Of a stretch of DNA of 64,000 nucleotides, positions 11,901 to 21,619 are shown piece by piece. The stretch comes from Adiantum capillus-veneris. Taxonomy: Eukaryota > Streptophyta > Polypodiopsida > Polypodiales > Pteridaceae. Both the position numbers and the translations under genes were made by a program. The notes beneath the pieces were generated by a model. The model did not search any database. It was not told the origin of the DNA and saw only the letters and a program-made list of their open reading frames with translations. Each line of letters starts with the position of its first letter. The first letter of the stretch is position 1. Location: positions 46,607,098-46,671,097 of the forward strand of contig CM043962.1 in assembly GCA_014529385.2 (NCBI GenBank), written 5' to 3'.

Positions 11901-12780
11901 AACGACAAAGGTGGACAATGGGAGACAAATCTTGCAACACTGACTATTTTTTAAGGGCTTTATGCTAGATCTTTTTGAGCTTTATAGGTGTTTCCACCTT
12001 CCCATTGACTTAATATTCAAAGGTAAATCTCAAAATTTGTAGGTGGGATTGCTCTAAACCTAAGGTTTTTTTAGCACTTAAAGGAAAATTAGAATTTTCG
12101 AGGCAAATTTAAAAATTTTGTAAGGGGGATTATACTAAATCGAGTTCAAACACAATGCTTTATCTCAAAAACTTGAGAAACTTACGTCTGAGAAATTTTA
12201 GGGCCAACTTTATTATATTTGACAGCTTTTACACTCGGTTTCTCTATACTTTATACGTTTCCTCACCTTCAAACCTAGTTTTTTGAGATAAATTTCAAAA
12301 TTTGTAGGTGAAATTACACTAAGCCATGGATTTTTCAAGCATTCGACTATATTTTTCTTCTTTCCAAAAAATTTAGAGGCAAATTTACTATATCTGAAGT
12401 TTTTTGCAATAAACTTCTCTGCACTTTGTAGATTGTCTAAACTTTAATTTAGGCTCTTTGAACTTTGTAGTTTTTTTGAACTTTATATTTGGAGGTATTC
12501 TCATCTTCAATTTATAATTTAAGGTTGTGATGTTAAGCTGTTATTCTTTTTGCATCCTTGGATGTTTTGGAGAATGGGGATATTGTATTTTTTTATGTTT
12601 CTAAGTTATTACAACTCACTCTTCACTCTTATGAGTGAGTGCTAAAAAAAACAAGATTTGAAAAAAAATTAGAGGTAAATCTAAAAAATTGTACATGAGA
12701 TTGTACTAGAAGTAGGTTTTTTCCTCGTTGTGGGTGTCCAAGCCTTCAAATCAAATCTTATGAGTGTGTGGTTCATCCTT

Positions 12781-12792
12781 GGGGGGGGGGGG

Positions 12793-12833
<41 letters not shown>

Positions 12834-12903
12834 CTTTTCTTGGCGCCCAATCCACTCTCTTTCTTTCTTTGCCTTGGTCTCCAACTCCCCCCCCCCCCCC
12901 CCC
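12781..12903 (+). repeat. Poly-G, (GA)n and poly-C cluster
   Basis: Fifteen G (12781-12795), then (GA)n to about 12830, then a run of 17 C (12887-12903). The G and C runs could pair with each other across about 90 bp. Confidence 0.93.
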
Positions 12904-13074
12904 AGAGCTCTTTCCTTATGTCACGTGGAAGAGGCCTTTAAGGTGTATTAGTTATAGTTGAGGGATTACACTAAACCTAGGCTTTTCTTGATCACTCGGG
13001 TACACAATAGTTCTTCACTATTATTCAATAGCCCATCATCTATACTCTTTATAATGGAGCTTGAATAACCTCTG

Positions 13075-14678
13075 TATAACCACAGTTATATATATCAAGC
13101 CAAATACCAAAAATCTTTATGAACAAAATATGGGTGAGGTACCATTGCTTCCCTTCTTTGACACACCAAAACTAATGTAGTAACCCAATGTTCCATGTTA
13201 GAGAACAAACAAAACTAAGAAGCTATGCATCATTTGTGGAAAAAAAACCCTTTTACACCTCGCTTAGCCAAAAAAACCATCTATAGGTATTTCGAGAACA
13301 TGTTCTAAGACCCATTAAACTTTTAAAATATGACAACGTAGTATGCAGTACATCAACAATCTAATTGCATGATGTATAACCCGTACAGTATGGTCAAAAT
13401 AGCAACACACATGATAAAAACAACCTCATAAAAAATAGTTAACTACTGTAACTAGAGCCATTCGGGCTGGGAGTCTTCCCATACAGTGATGCCAACATCT
13501 CCAACCCAAAAAAAAACCTTAATGGTTTATGTTTTTTTCAAAATCTGCACAAACTCAAAAGAAGAAGAGTTCACTATTTTGACTGCAAAAGAAAAGGGAA
13601 AATCATATTTCTCTCTTAGCCCCCAAACCCGCACAGTATCTTAAAAACAACAACAACAGAATCAAGGAAAAAGTCATCTAAGCAAATCAAAACAATTCAA
13701 AGCCCTAGCAGTTAATAATTCCAAACATCACCCACCAAAAAGCATCAGCTGCCTGTTATCGACATTCACAAATAAATAGCAATGCTTGACGACATAAAAG
13801 CAACCAAAAAGTGCATAGTACTGATATAGCATGTTAGAAGGAACGGAACCAGTTCTGGCAGGGTATGAACCTGAGAAGCCCCTTTGTGTTGCACCAAATC
13901 CATATCCACATACAAAGCAGGCGATCAGAAAGCCCTCAACAAACTCTCTTGCAAATACACACACAAAACACAAAAGACCAGGCTAAGTGAGGGGCATAGA
14001 GCAACCCTCACTTTATATCTATAGTGAAAAAGACCATCGGTGATGCATTGAGTATCACCTGCAAGGTGCATCCATTTCAGATCTGCTCATCAACCTGATA
14101 GAGTCTCAAGGCACATAAGTGGCAGCTCCCGTGTTAACTATCATGGAGAAGCAGATGGGGGAGCGATGGAACCCGATCCACAGACGGCACTCAGGTAAAG
14201 TATAGAGAGCAACTTGGTTAATGGGCTAAGACGGAGGCAACGAGGCGTGAGTGCTTCTTGCCCACTCACTAATTAAGTGTCACAAAAATCAAGAGTGGTA
14301 AATAAGGCAGGTGCTCCATGGGGGGAATAACACCCATATTTTTTTGAGAAGAGGTCACATTCCATGTGAAGTGCCCTATCCCACGTAGGGTTATTAGCAA
14401 ACAAAGGTTTTTTTTCCTGCCCATTTAAGGGTATACTCCCACAGGGAGGAAAAAATTAGAGACAACCATATACAACCAAGAACTATCCACCAAGGGGGTT
14501 AAAAAAACCCTTTAAAAAGAAAATATTTGGTGCAGTGTTCTTAATTGTATACGATTCGAACAAGGGCAAGAGCCTATAAGGGTGATCGTGGTGCAGGGAA
14601 ACCATAAGCTTGATCAGGGATTGTTTTTTTGGGGGGGAATGGATGGCATGGTTTGCTAATCAAGGCCTGTATTAATAC

Positions 14679-14710
<32 letters not shown>
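13075..14710 (-). repeat. Right arm of the 1.64-kb inverted repeat
   Basis: Reverse-complement partner of 4639-6276. Its outer border is (GT)15 at about 14681-14710, matching the (CA)n border of the left arm. The arm carries the second copy of the small ORF and a TATA-like CTATAGATATAAAG on the minus strand near 14018. The Penelope-like element begins directly beyond the (GT)n tract. Confidence 0.88.
13728..13973 (-). CDS. Small ORF, right-arm copy
   Basis: The 81-residue counterpart of the ORF at 5367-5615, open over its full length on the minus strand. It shares FVCVFAREFVEGFLI, CGYGFGAT and QLMLFGG with the left copy and is one codon shorter near its C-terminus. Function unknown. It has the same caveat: it may be a fragment of a duplicated gene or chance conservation within young arms. 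Confidence 0.35.
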   Translation of the reverse strand: MCFVCVFAREFVEGFLIACFVCGYGFGATQRGFSGSYPARTGSVPSNMLYQYYALFGCFYVVKHCYLFVNVDNRQLMLFGG

Positions 14711-14713
<3 letters not shown>

Positions 14714-14984
14714 CGCCCTATCCCAAGCGCCATACACAATGGGTCGGCAGTAGGCCGATACACAAAGGGCCTACTCCCTAATTAAAGAAATGAGATTAGC
14801 ACGATTAAATATCAAGTCAAGCCAGTTATTATGTGAAATAGCCTTGATGATAGTATTAATTAGGTCATTTTTTAAAAAGCCATTAAGGCATAATTTGTGA
14901 ATAAGATGTCTTATGTCTTCCCAAGAAACCATTTATATTAAAAAAAGCTAAGTATAAATTGCACATAAGGTGTAAATAGGAGAA

Positions 14985-15008
14985 GCCCATAGGAATACCA
15001 AGGCATTG
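14985..15008 (-). other. RT motif QCLGIPMG
   Basis: Minus-strand translation gives FGGLCYNQCLGIPMGFSYLH, where Penelope-like RTs and TERT have a Q-x-x-G-I-P-(M/Q)-G box followed by an S-x-x-L segment and LCNLYL-like residues. This is the best single diagnostic of the element. Confidence 0.65.
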
Positions 15009-15192
15009 GTTATAGCATAGGCCACCAAAGTGGACTGGAAAATTGTCCAAAAGCTGAGTAATGCTACTATTAAACTTTTTCTCATTGAAGTGGGAGGTGT
15101 GAGATGAGCTCGCTTTTTTAATTCATCTAGGTTTATTTACGAGAGAGATATGGAAAAACCTTCTGGCCGAGCATGGTTAAACGCAATCTTAG

Positions 15193-15639
15193 TCATTTCT
15201 TTGGTATATTCTCGTAACATTGAGTGATGTGAGCAGAAAAGAGATGAAATATTTGATCGGGGAGCTTTAGAGTGCCATCGGTGAAGTTCTTAACAAGCCA
15301 AAAGGGGTTATAGTGTATTTTTAGAAAATCCAAACAAATTTTCTGTTTAATTGCACAAACGGATTCAAACTCTGAAAGTACAAGGTCCATGCATAAAGTA
15401 ATGTCCTTACTAATGTTGGTAAATATCTCATTTGAGGCATCAAATATCCAATGAAACTTGTGTTTGTGATGCTTATAGGTGGGAAATAGTACGTGAAGTT
15501 TGACAATATTCAGAGAGTATTCAAGATTGATAAGGTGTTTAGCAATAATGTTGGTGACGTCAATAGGAGATAAGTTAAGCAAAGTAAATTCCCCTCCAGA
15601 AGGTGTGAGTGAGCAGCTTTCTAAGCAATGTTTTTGCAA
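15193..15639 (-). pseudogene. Penelope-like RT core fragment
   Basis: The longest open piece of the element, 148 residues. It includes the RT entry block with FHWIFDASNEIFTNISKDI (residues about 63-81) and ends TQCYENIPKK before a stop at 15190-15192. The G-I-P-M-G block lies downstream, about 190 bp further on, in a different register, so a frameshift separates them. It would reverse-transcribe the element's RNA if intact. The alternative, a DIRS or group II-like RT, fits the G-I-P-M-G box less well. Confidence 0.55.
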
Positions 15640-17314
15640 ATATGAGTGGGGATATTGGCGGCTTTATCCAATCCTACAACAAACCAATGTGCGAGTTTTT
15701 AAATTTCTAACTGAGGTCAGGTATGATCCAAGTGCTATCAGTAAACAACCAATCATGGTAAAAGAGTTACTTTTTGAAAAAAATCATGTTGAACCAATTT
15801 GGTTAAGTCCAGTAGGACTGTCTTCTCAAATCAGAGAGTACTGACAAGGTCAGTTAAGCAGCTGAGTAAAGTTGATCGGGCTAGGTATGGGTTTTTTGGA
15901 AAAATAGGAATGTGATTCAGTCATTTAGCTAAGATTCTTTGGATTGTGGGGTCATTAATCACATTCAGATTACTAGTGTAGACATGCTTGCCTAAATCAC
16001 CAAAATCTTTACAAAAAGTATTAAACTTATCACAAGCACAATCAAGGATAGTACTGCAACGTAGAAAGTCATTGATGTAGACTAAACTTTTAATAGGTTG
16101 ATGACATATCCAGTCAATCAAGGGTTTATCCAGCATTTTATGGTTACCAAAAAGGAAGTCAAAACACTCACAGAATATTGACTTGGGTAAAAATCAATTC
16201 AAAAGTTCATTATGGAATAGATAGTGTATATAGATAAGGTTCAATGTAGAGGTTTTTTGTGCGAGACGCATCCTTTCACAAGGGCCAAAACATACCTGCA
16301 AGGTACAGATGATTACAAGTCAAGTAGGTGACGGATGGGAGTATTTCTACCTCTTCCTCTAGTAAAGCTGCAATAGTTTCCTCTATTAAATCTAGAAGAA
16401 GCACTATGTGTTAGGAAAGATGTCAATGAGTTATTGGGGGTGGTTAAAGAGTTAGATATTTTCAATGATGGGAGAATCATTGTCTTCAATGCACGGTTTG
16501 AGTAATCTATTAATGATTTTAACACCTTTGCAATTGGCATAGGTGGTGAGATACGTGACAGGCTCCTCAGATTTGAGTTCCTTAAGAATATCGAGCGTAA
16601 GGCTACGAAAGATGTTAAAAGAAATTTGAGCAATAATAAGTTGCTTGGCCTACCTACCCAACCAAGAGCAAATAAGGGAAAGATGAAATTCAACAGGTTT
16701 CTCTGGGAAGAGTTGTTTTAAGTGATTGAGAATATACCAGATTGCATGGTCAAACCACATAATACTGGAATCACAAGAGGCTTAAGGATAGAGAAACTTG
16801 CAGCCACATTTTAGGTAAGGCCTGAAAATATTCAAAATAGATTTCGTGTAGAAGTCTGGATTGCTCTTGGCGAACTCCATTTTAGTACGAATGTATAACC
16901 TTGGATTAGATGAACACTTAGAATGGTCAACAAAGTTGAGGCTAAAGGGAGCGTTGATGAGTTCTCCTTTTTCCACGAACTACCCTCCTTTCAGAACTCT
17001 GAGAATGTAGTCCTCCGTAGTGGAAGCAGGGAGGTTGGCCAGATATACCCATGTTTCACTAAGGATAGGTGCTAAAAAGGCTTTGTTGTGGGGAGGACCC
17101 AAAGCTGATGATCGACTCCAAAAGATGCAACCTCGATTTGTCTAATAGGTAAGAAAGGAAGAACTTTGGAAACTTTGGGCACCATCTCTAATAGGTTAGA
17201 GTCATCGAGGGAGCAAAGGTTGTTCTAAAATTCCTTGATGACTTCAGAAGTAGCACCATCTCTGCAGAAAATACCACCAATTTGTGGGATAGCAGGAGTA
17301 GTAGGGGTACTGAT

Positions 17315-17319
17315 AAAGT
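17315..17319 (+). other. Left AAAGT of a 5-bp target duplication
   Basis: AAAGT directly precedes the copia 5' LTR. The matching AAAGT is not after that element's 3' LTR but at 21620-21624, after the neighbouring Cassandra-like TRIM. Confidence 0.75.
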
Positions 17320-17509
17320 TGTTGGGGTATAGGCGCCTGTGCCTTGCCCGGCCGCCCAGAGTCTGGGCGCCCACTGACTTGTATACCTTATACATAGCAT
17401 AAGTGTATAGGGGGCTGCTCACTCTTTTGAGTCTCCCCACCCATATCCGTGTGTGTGTCTCCTTCTCTCTCGCTCACTCTCCGTCTGTGGTGCTCCCCGA
17501 TCCCCTTCA
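17320..17509 (+). repeat. Copia copy 1, 5' LTR (190 bp)
   Basis: Starts TGTTGGGGTATAGG and ends CCCCTTCA, the usual TG...CA limits. It is identical to 20820-21009. The two short inverted stretches CGGCCGCCCAGA and TCTGGGCGCC form a small palindrome near 17350. Confidence 0.95.
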
Positions 17510-17511
17510 AT

Positions 17512-17523
17512 TGGTATCAGAGC
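17512..17523 (+). promoter_or_regulatory. Primer binding site (Met-tRNA type)
   Basis: TGGTATCAGAGC lies two bases after the 5' LTR, the common plant copia site complementary to the 3' end of initiator tRNA-Met. Confidence 0.93.
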
Positions 17524-18910
17524 TATGGTGACCGCGGAGAGCACGACGGCTTTGAGAGCTTCGAGGCGATAGCTCGCTCGCTCTCGACGGTGGAGTTCGA
17601 TCGCGGAGTTTCACGGAGAGAGATTTTAGCTTGAGGAGCATTGTCTTTGGAGCTTAGGAGCTTGGTGTGGTCAAGCTTGGTCGAGGAGGCGGTTGCGGCT
17701 TCCTTGGTGAGAGGAGCTTTTGAGCTCAGTGGAGCTCGTTAGAGAAGTGCTCGGCGGAGGAAAGCTTGACATTCGAGTGCTTGGATGCTGTTGTGGCAGA
17801 GCTCTTGTGTTGGAGCTTGCATTGAGAGGACATTGCATCACGCAGAGTGGAGCAGGAGCAGGTTCAAGACTGTGTGCAGCTCGTTTTTGCCATTTTCGGG
17901 CTCTAAAACGCAGTTTTTTGCGTAGCTCCGTCATACAGAGTCAGATCTACATGATCCAGGAGTCTAGGTCAGGGTTTTGGCACGCTCCGGACGCGATGGT
18001 GATGTCTATTTGCTGAAATTATGCTTTGAATTACAGCAGGTACAGCAACAAGTTTATTTGTGCACTCTCGGGTCCCAAAAACACTGTTTTTGGCATAGCT
18101 TTCACACCCGGACTCGGATACATGTGATCCAGGAGTCTACCTTGGGGTTTTGGCACGCTCCGGACGCGCTCGTCATATCAGAATTTTAAAATTCTGAACG
18201 CTGAATTTTCTGCAGCAGCAGTTGTTTATTGTTTGTCGAGGATTCCACACATGGTTTGCTCTCAGATGTGAGAGTGATATTTGCTGCAAGTTTCCTCACA
18301 GGTGGGAGGATACGATGTATGCCTTATGTGGTTTGATGCTCAGGGAGACTAATGTGATTGCATTTTGAGCTCGGCAATGTATGCCTCGAGCATGTTTTTT
18401 GGCAGTCACACGCAGAGCAGATATTTGTGTACTAGATTTGCAGGTGTTTGCAATGATGTATGCAAAGTGTGGAGATTGGTGCATGCATTTGGAGTGCGGT
18501 TTGATGCGCTTTGGTTGCTCATGGTTTTGAGCGTGCAGTCAGTTTGGTTACTGGTTTTGTGGCCGTTTTACTGACGAAACTCTGGCGAAATTTTCCCAGG
18601 AGTTTTATGCGCATCATTTATGCGATCTAGGTAGAGATTGCGGGTTGCACTCAGCATTTGTGTGCGGTGTTCTCTGTAGGTGGGAGATTTGTGCGTGTGT
18701 ATGCATCGATACCGCACAGTGTGGGCTTGGTGATTAGCTCACAGATTGCAGTGTGATACTAGAGCATGCGAGGCTTGTATTGACATTGCGGGAGCTCTAT
18801 TTTGGAGTGTGTCTCACAGGTTTTACATTGTGTTTCTGGCCATATTGGTCGACAGTTTCCAGGTGTTGTTGGTGAGGTGGTTTTGCTTTCTAGTTTGCTA
18901 CATTGTGCTC
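17524..18910 (+). other. Copia copy 1 leader
   Basis: About 1.39 kb of untranslated leader. Up to about 18095 it is nearly the same as the leader of copy 2; beyond that the copies diverge. A block of about 55 bp ending GGTTTTGGCACGCTCCGGACGCG-like sequence occurs twice, near 17945-17998 and 18116-18171. Open frames here have no family similarity. Confidence 0.7.
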
Positions 18911-20740
18911 ATGGCAGAGACAGGTGATCGATCAGATTGTGACCTCTCATAGATGCGCGTGTTTGATGGGTCAGACTTTGCGGCATGGAGAGAGTGTATG
19001 CTTGATGCATTGACACAGCGAGGGTTGCATCGACCATTGAGTGGTGATGCAGGTAGACCTTCAAACATGTCTGACGATCAGTGGCAGGAGCTAGAGGGGA
19101 TGGCACTATCTACACTCTCTTTGCACCTTGCGGAATCTGTATATGCTCTTGTTATGTATGAGACTACTTCGAGAGCACTTTGGCGCAGATTACATGATAT
19201 GTATGATAGATCTGAGTCATCACGGACTCGTGTGAGACATGTACATTCACGAGCATGCCGACAGATGACATGTTGGTATTGTGGTCATTCTGGACACGTT
19301 AGACGGCGCTGTTTTCGTCGTATGCGACATCGTAGGAGACATGGCAGTCTCAGAGATGTATGTAGTGATGCCATGGACTCAGTTGCTTTGACAGTTGAGG
19401 CACATGTAGTGTCGGAGTATACTAGTGACGGGGATGTCACTTTTACCTCGAGCTATGCACGAGATGCTATACATGTGGATAGTGCACTCCCTTTGCAGTG
19501 GTTGCTAGACGCAGATGCTATGTTTCATGTCACGCCGCATCGTGCATGGTTTTGTAGCTATTCTAGCGGGATGCTTGGCAGTGTACGTTTGATCGATGGA
19601 TCGGTGCATGCGATAGCAGGTGCAGGAGATGTGAGACTGTCATTACCGAGTGGTGCATCTTACTTGTTACGACATGTGCGCTATGTACCAGATTTGACAG
19701 TGAGTTTGATCTCGATTGGTCAGCTTAGAGATTGTGGATGTCAGATTTCGCTACGAGAGCGAGATTTTGTGATGCATTTGGGTTCGCTAGTGATTGCGAG
19801 AGGTGCCAGGAGTGGTACAGGTTACCCATTGCATGTGGATCACGCGAGAGACGGTGTTGTCTCTGTGATCACGCAGCCAGGTAGAGAGCGAGAGAGCAGG
19901 CGAGTCTCTTTTGCTTGTGGGTTGCAGGATGCTTTGCATGGAGTGCAGAGTAGTGAGCTCGTTGTGCACAGAGTTGGGGCACGACTTGAGCAGTCACACA
20001 GAGAGGTGACAGAGTCAGACATGCATGCTTTGCTAGTGACTGAGCAAAGCAGAGAGTCAGTTGTGCGAGATACTTCTATGCAGGATAGACAGGTAGAGCG
20101 GTCTTGCTCTAGTGAGTCACGACAGGAGGATGTTGTGCAAGAGTCTATGCATACGGAGATAGAGCATGAGAGCTCTAGTGAGTCACAGCAGATTGAGTGG
20201 TCATGTTTGCAGTGGATGATTGCAGAGGAGGCTGAGATGTCAGTGATTATGCAGTCATTCCTTTCTATGCTCGACAGTGAGCATGGGGATATAGTTGTGC
20301 AGGATATGTCTTCCAGCAGACATCTAGAGCAGCTGGTTTGCTCTGAGGTTGCACGACAGGTTGATGCGTCTTTTGCGGACAGTCAGGAGATGCATGTGGC
20401 TGACACTCCTCGTCAGTCAGAGATGCCTATTGCCAGGGATATATATGTTGATGCATGCTCCGTAGAGCTAGCAGGGCCCGCTAGCATTGCATCGGCATTC
20501 GGTGGTCTCATGTATGAGATGTTGATCATGAGACCGGATATCGCAGCTGCAGTGGGAGCATTTGCAGTTGGGGTTGTCAGTCATTTGCTGACTGATGATG
20601 GCATAATGCACGAGGGAGATATGCAGGTATTGCGTACATACTTGCAGTACGTGTGTGGTACGTCTGGTGGTGTATGGACTTACACGGGAGCAGGACAACC
20701 GGATGCACACGATCACAGCCAGCCAGTGGGCATCGGTTGA
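18911..20740 (+). CDS. Gag-protease ORF of the non-autonomous copia element
   Basis: The likely original start is ATG at 18911 (MAETGDRSDCDLS), but an in-frame TAG at 18950-18952 separates it from the 595-residue frame that opens at 18953 with MRVFDGSDFAAW. That frame has a copia gag N-terminal domain (residues about 1-85), a zinc knuckle CWYCGHSGHVRRRC (about 106-119, C-x2-C-x4-H-x4-C) and a retropepsin-like segment WLLDADAMFHVTPHRAWF (about 183-200). Here the usual D-S-G or D-T-G catalytic triad reads D-A-D, so protease activity is doubtful. A pre-integrase-like stretch follows, then about 200 residues of acidic, Ser/Glu-rich sequence replacing integrase and RT, and finally GGLMYEMLIMRPDIAAAVGA, which matches the copia RT/RNase H junction. 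The ORF stays open despite the large in-frame deletion. Confidence 0.82.
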
Positions 20741-20805
20741 GAGCGGTTTTCTCTCACCTTTTGTAGTCTTTAGACTAGGTTCCCTTGCTTAAAGGCACAG
20801 TTGCC

Positions 20806-20819
20806 TTTAAGTGGGAGGT
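20806..20819 (+). promoter_or_regulatory. Polypurine tract
   Basis: AAGTGGGAGGT immediately precedes the 3' LTR, the expected plus-strand primer. Copy 2 has the same sequence next to its 3' LTR. Confidence 0.85.
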
Positions 20820-21009
20820 TGTTGGGGTATAGGCGCCTGTGCCTTGCCCGGCCGCCCAGAGTCTGGGCGCCCACTGACTTGTATACCTTATACATAGCAT
20901 AAGTGTATAGGGGGCTGCTCACTCTTTTGAGTCTCCCCACCCATATCCGTGTGTGTGTCTCCTTCTCTCTCGCTCACTCTCCGTCTGTGGTGCTCCCCGA
21001 TCCCCTTCA
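20820..21009 (+). repeat. Copia copy 1, 3' LTR (190 bp)
   Basis: Identical to the 5' LTR. Only four bases (ATGT) separate its end from the Cassandra-like TRIM, and no perfect target duplication is found at this junction. Confidence 0.95.
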
Positions 21010-21013
21010 ATGT

Positions 21014-21221
21014 TGTAGGTCATGAGGGCAATAACTTCCCGGGAGGTCACCCATCCCAGTACTGTTCCCGCGTATATGCGCTTAACTGTGACGTTCCACA
21101 AATTGGTCTACCCATCCAGACCCCAAAACCTTAAGGTGTTAGGGACCTCCGGTCTAACCAATTTATGCAAGCCTCATAGATAGACACCACTTTGTCACCA
21201 CAAGTTGGGCTTACCCCAACA
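21014..21221 (-). repeat. Cassandra-like TRIM, left terminal repeat
   Basis: A 208-bp terminal repeat, the 3' LTR in element orientation, with TG...CA limits. It pairs with 21412-21619. Confidence 0.9.
21033..21096 (-). promoter_or_regulatory. 5S rRNA-derived pol III promoter region, left repeat
   Basis: The minus strand shows GTTAAGCGCATA then GGGATGGGTGACCTCCCGGG and AAGT. This follows the 5S rRNA order: GTTAAGCG of the A-box region, GGATGGGTGACC of the C box, and the trailing CCTGGGAAGT. One base of the usual CTGGGAAGT is changed in this copy. In Cassandra such sequence can be transcribed by RNA polymerase III. Confidence 0.8.
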
Positions 21222-21397
21222 ATCGCCCCCTTAAGCCAAACTTGGGACTTTCCCGTCCCCTTGAGTACCAACGTGTTCCGCCTTTTTACTAGGCTCAGAG
21301 GTTGAGAGCTTCAACGTGGTCGGGAGCTCGCTCAGAGGTTGAAGTCAACATCAACATGTCCTGTTCCACGGACTCAGAGGTTGGACTTTGAACCATG

Positions 21398-21409
21398 GCT
21401 CTGATACCA
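21398..21409 (-). promoter_or_regulatory. TRIM primer binding site
   Basis: GCTCTGATACCA on the plus strand is the complement of TGGTATCAGAGC, the Met-tRNA site, two bases inside the right terminal repeat. Confidence 0.9.
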
Positions 21410-21411
21410 GT

Positions 21412-21619
21412 TGTAGGTCATGAGGGGAATAACTTCCCAGGAGGTCACCCATCCCAGTACTGTTCCCGCGCATATGCGCTTAACTGTGACGTTCCACAAA
21501 TTGGTCTAGCCATCTAGACCCCAAAACCTTAAGGTGTTAGGGACCTCCGGTCTAACCAATTTATGCAAGCCTCATAGATAGACACCACTTTGTCACCACA
21601 AGTTGGGCTTACCCCAACA
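21412..21619 (-). repeat. Cassandra-like TRIM, right terminal repeat
   Basis: A 208-bp copy, the 5' LTR in element orientation. Its 5S-like part at about 21430-21494 keeps CCAGGAGGTCACCCATCC, closer to canonical 5S than the left copy. Confidence 0.9.

Larger units (their letters stand above)
6277..13074. other. AT-rich spacer between the inverted arms
   Basis: About 6.8 kb with no recognisable coding sequence. It is a patchwork of short duplications, microsatellites and recurring modules. Two modules recur in both orientations: an ACAAGGTGAGGAG...CTGCTAAGGTAAGG type (near 7250 and 9128; partial near 6998 and 8073; complement near 8893 and 10835) and a TTACATCAT-GGATCAAACTCC type (near 8410, 9065 and 10690). 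The ORFs here are short and not conserved. If the arms are transposon ends, this would be the body of a non-autonomous element. Confidence 0.6.
14711..17319 (-). mobile_element. Penelope-like retroelement, C-terminal part
   Basis: Minus-strand coding relics resemble reverse transcriptases of Penelope-like elements, which are related to telomerase RT. In minus order they are: N-terminal material (17000-16780); a possible NDPTIQRILAKG motif (15921-16136); a PTYKHHKHKFHWIFDASNE-type block at about 15400-15480 (RT entry motif, K-F-x-W-I in place of K-F-R-x-I); TQCYENIP at 15196-15222 where the family has a motif-A aromatic; and QCLGIPMG at about 14985-15008, the hallmark Q-x-x-G-I-P-M-G box. Stops and frameshifts interrupt the frame, and no convincing Y-x-D-D catalytic box or GIY-YIG nuclease follows before the (GT)n tract. 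It is therefore a 3'-truncated or decayed copy, or a relative of the endonuclease-deficient branch (Athena/Coprina type). An N-terminal portion continues at 21620-22080 beyond the nested insertion. Confidence 0.6.
17320..21009 (+). mobile_element. Non-autonomous Ty1-copia element, copy 1
   Basis: A complete 3,690-bp LTR element: 190-bp LTRs (17320-17509 and 20820-21009, offset exactly 3500, identical by direct reading), a Met-tRNA primer site at 17512-17523, a leader of about 1.4 kb, one long gag-protease-derived ORF and a purine tract next to the 3' LTR. Integrase and nearly all of RT are missing; only a fragment from the RT/RNase H junction remains at the ORF end. Copy 2 at 59310-63068 has the same architecture, so this is a family-level deletion. 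Identical LTRs imply a recent insertion, mobilised in trans. It interrupts the Penelope-like element. Confidence 0.92.
21014..21619 (-). mobile_element. Cassandra-like TRIM retrotransposon
   Basis: A 606-bp element in minus orientation: two 208-bp terminal repeats (21014-21221 and 21412-21619, about five differences) around a 190-bp non-coding centre. On the minus strand the repeats start TGTTGGGGTAAGC and end CTACA, and the primer site TGGTATCAGAGC lies just inside the right repeat (21398-21409 as its complement). Each repeat holds a stretch matching the 3' half of plant 5S rRNA on the minus strand, the defining trait of Cassandra TRIMs. It encodes no protein and must depend on other elements. 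AAAGT follows at 21620-21624. Confidence 0.88.

Noticed and set aside
17977-18189. Possible leader peptide gene in the copia leader
   Set aside because: The frame is shared with copy 2 only because the DNA is similar. It diverges past the recombination-like breakpoint and shows no protein family.
21033-21096. A 5S rRNA gene
   Set aside because: Only about the 3' half of 5S matches, it is duplicated inside two 208-bp terminal repeats, and a tRNA primer site sits next to it. This is a Cassandra-like TRIM.
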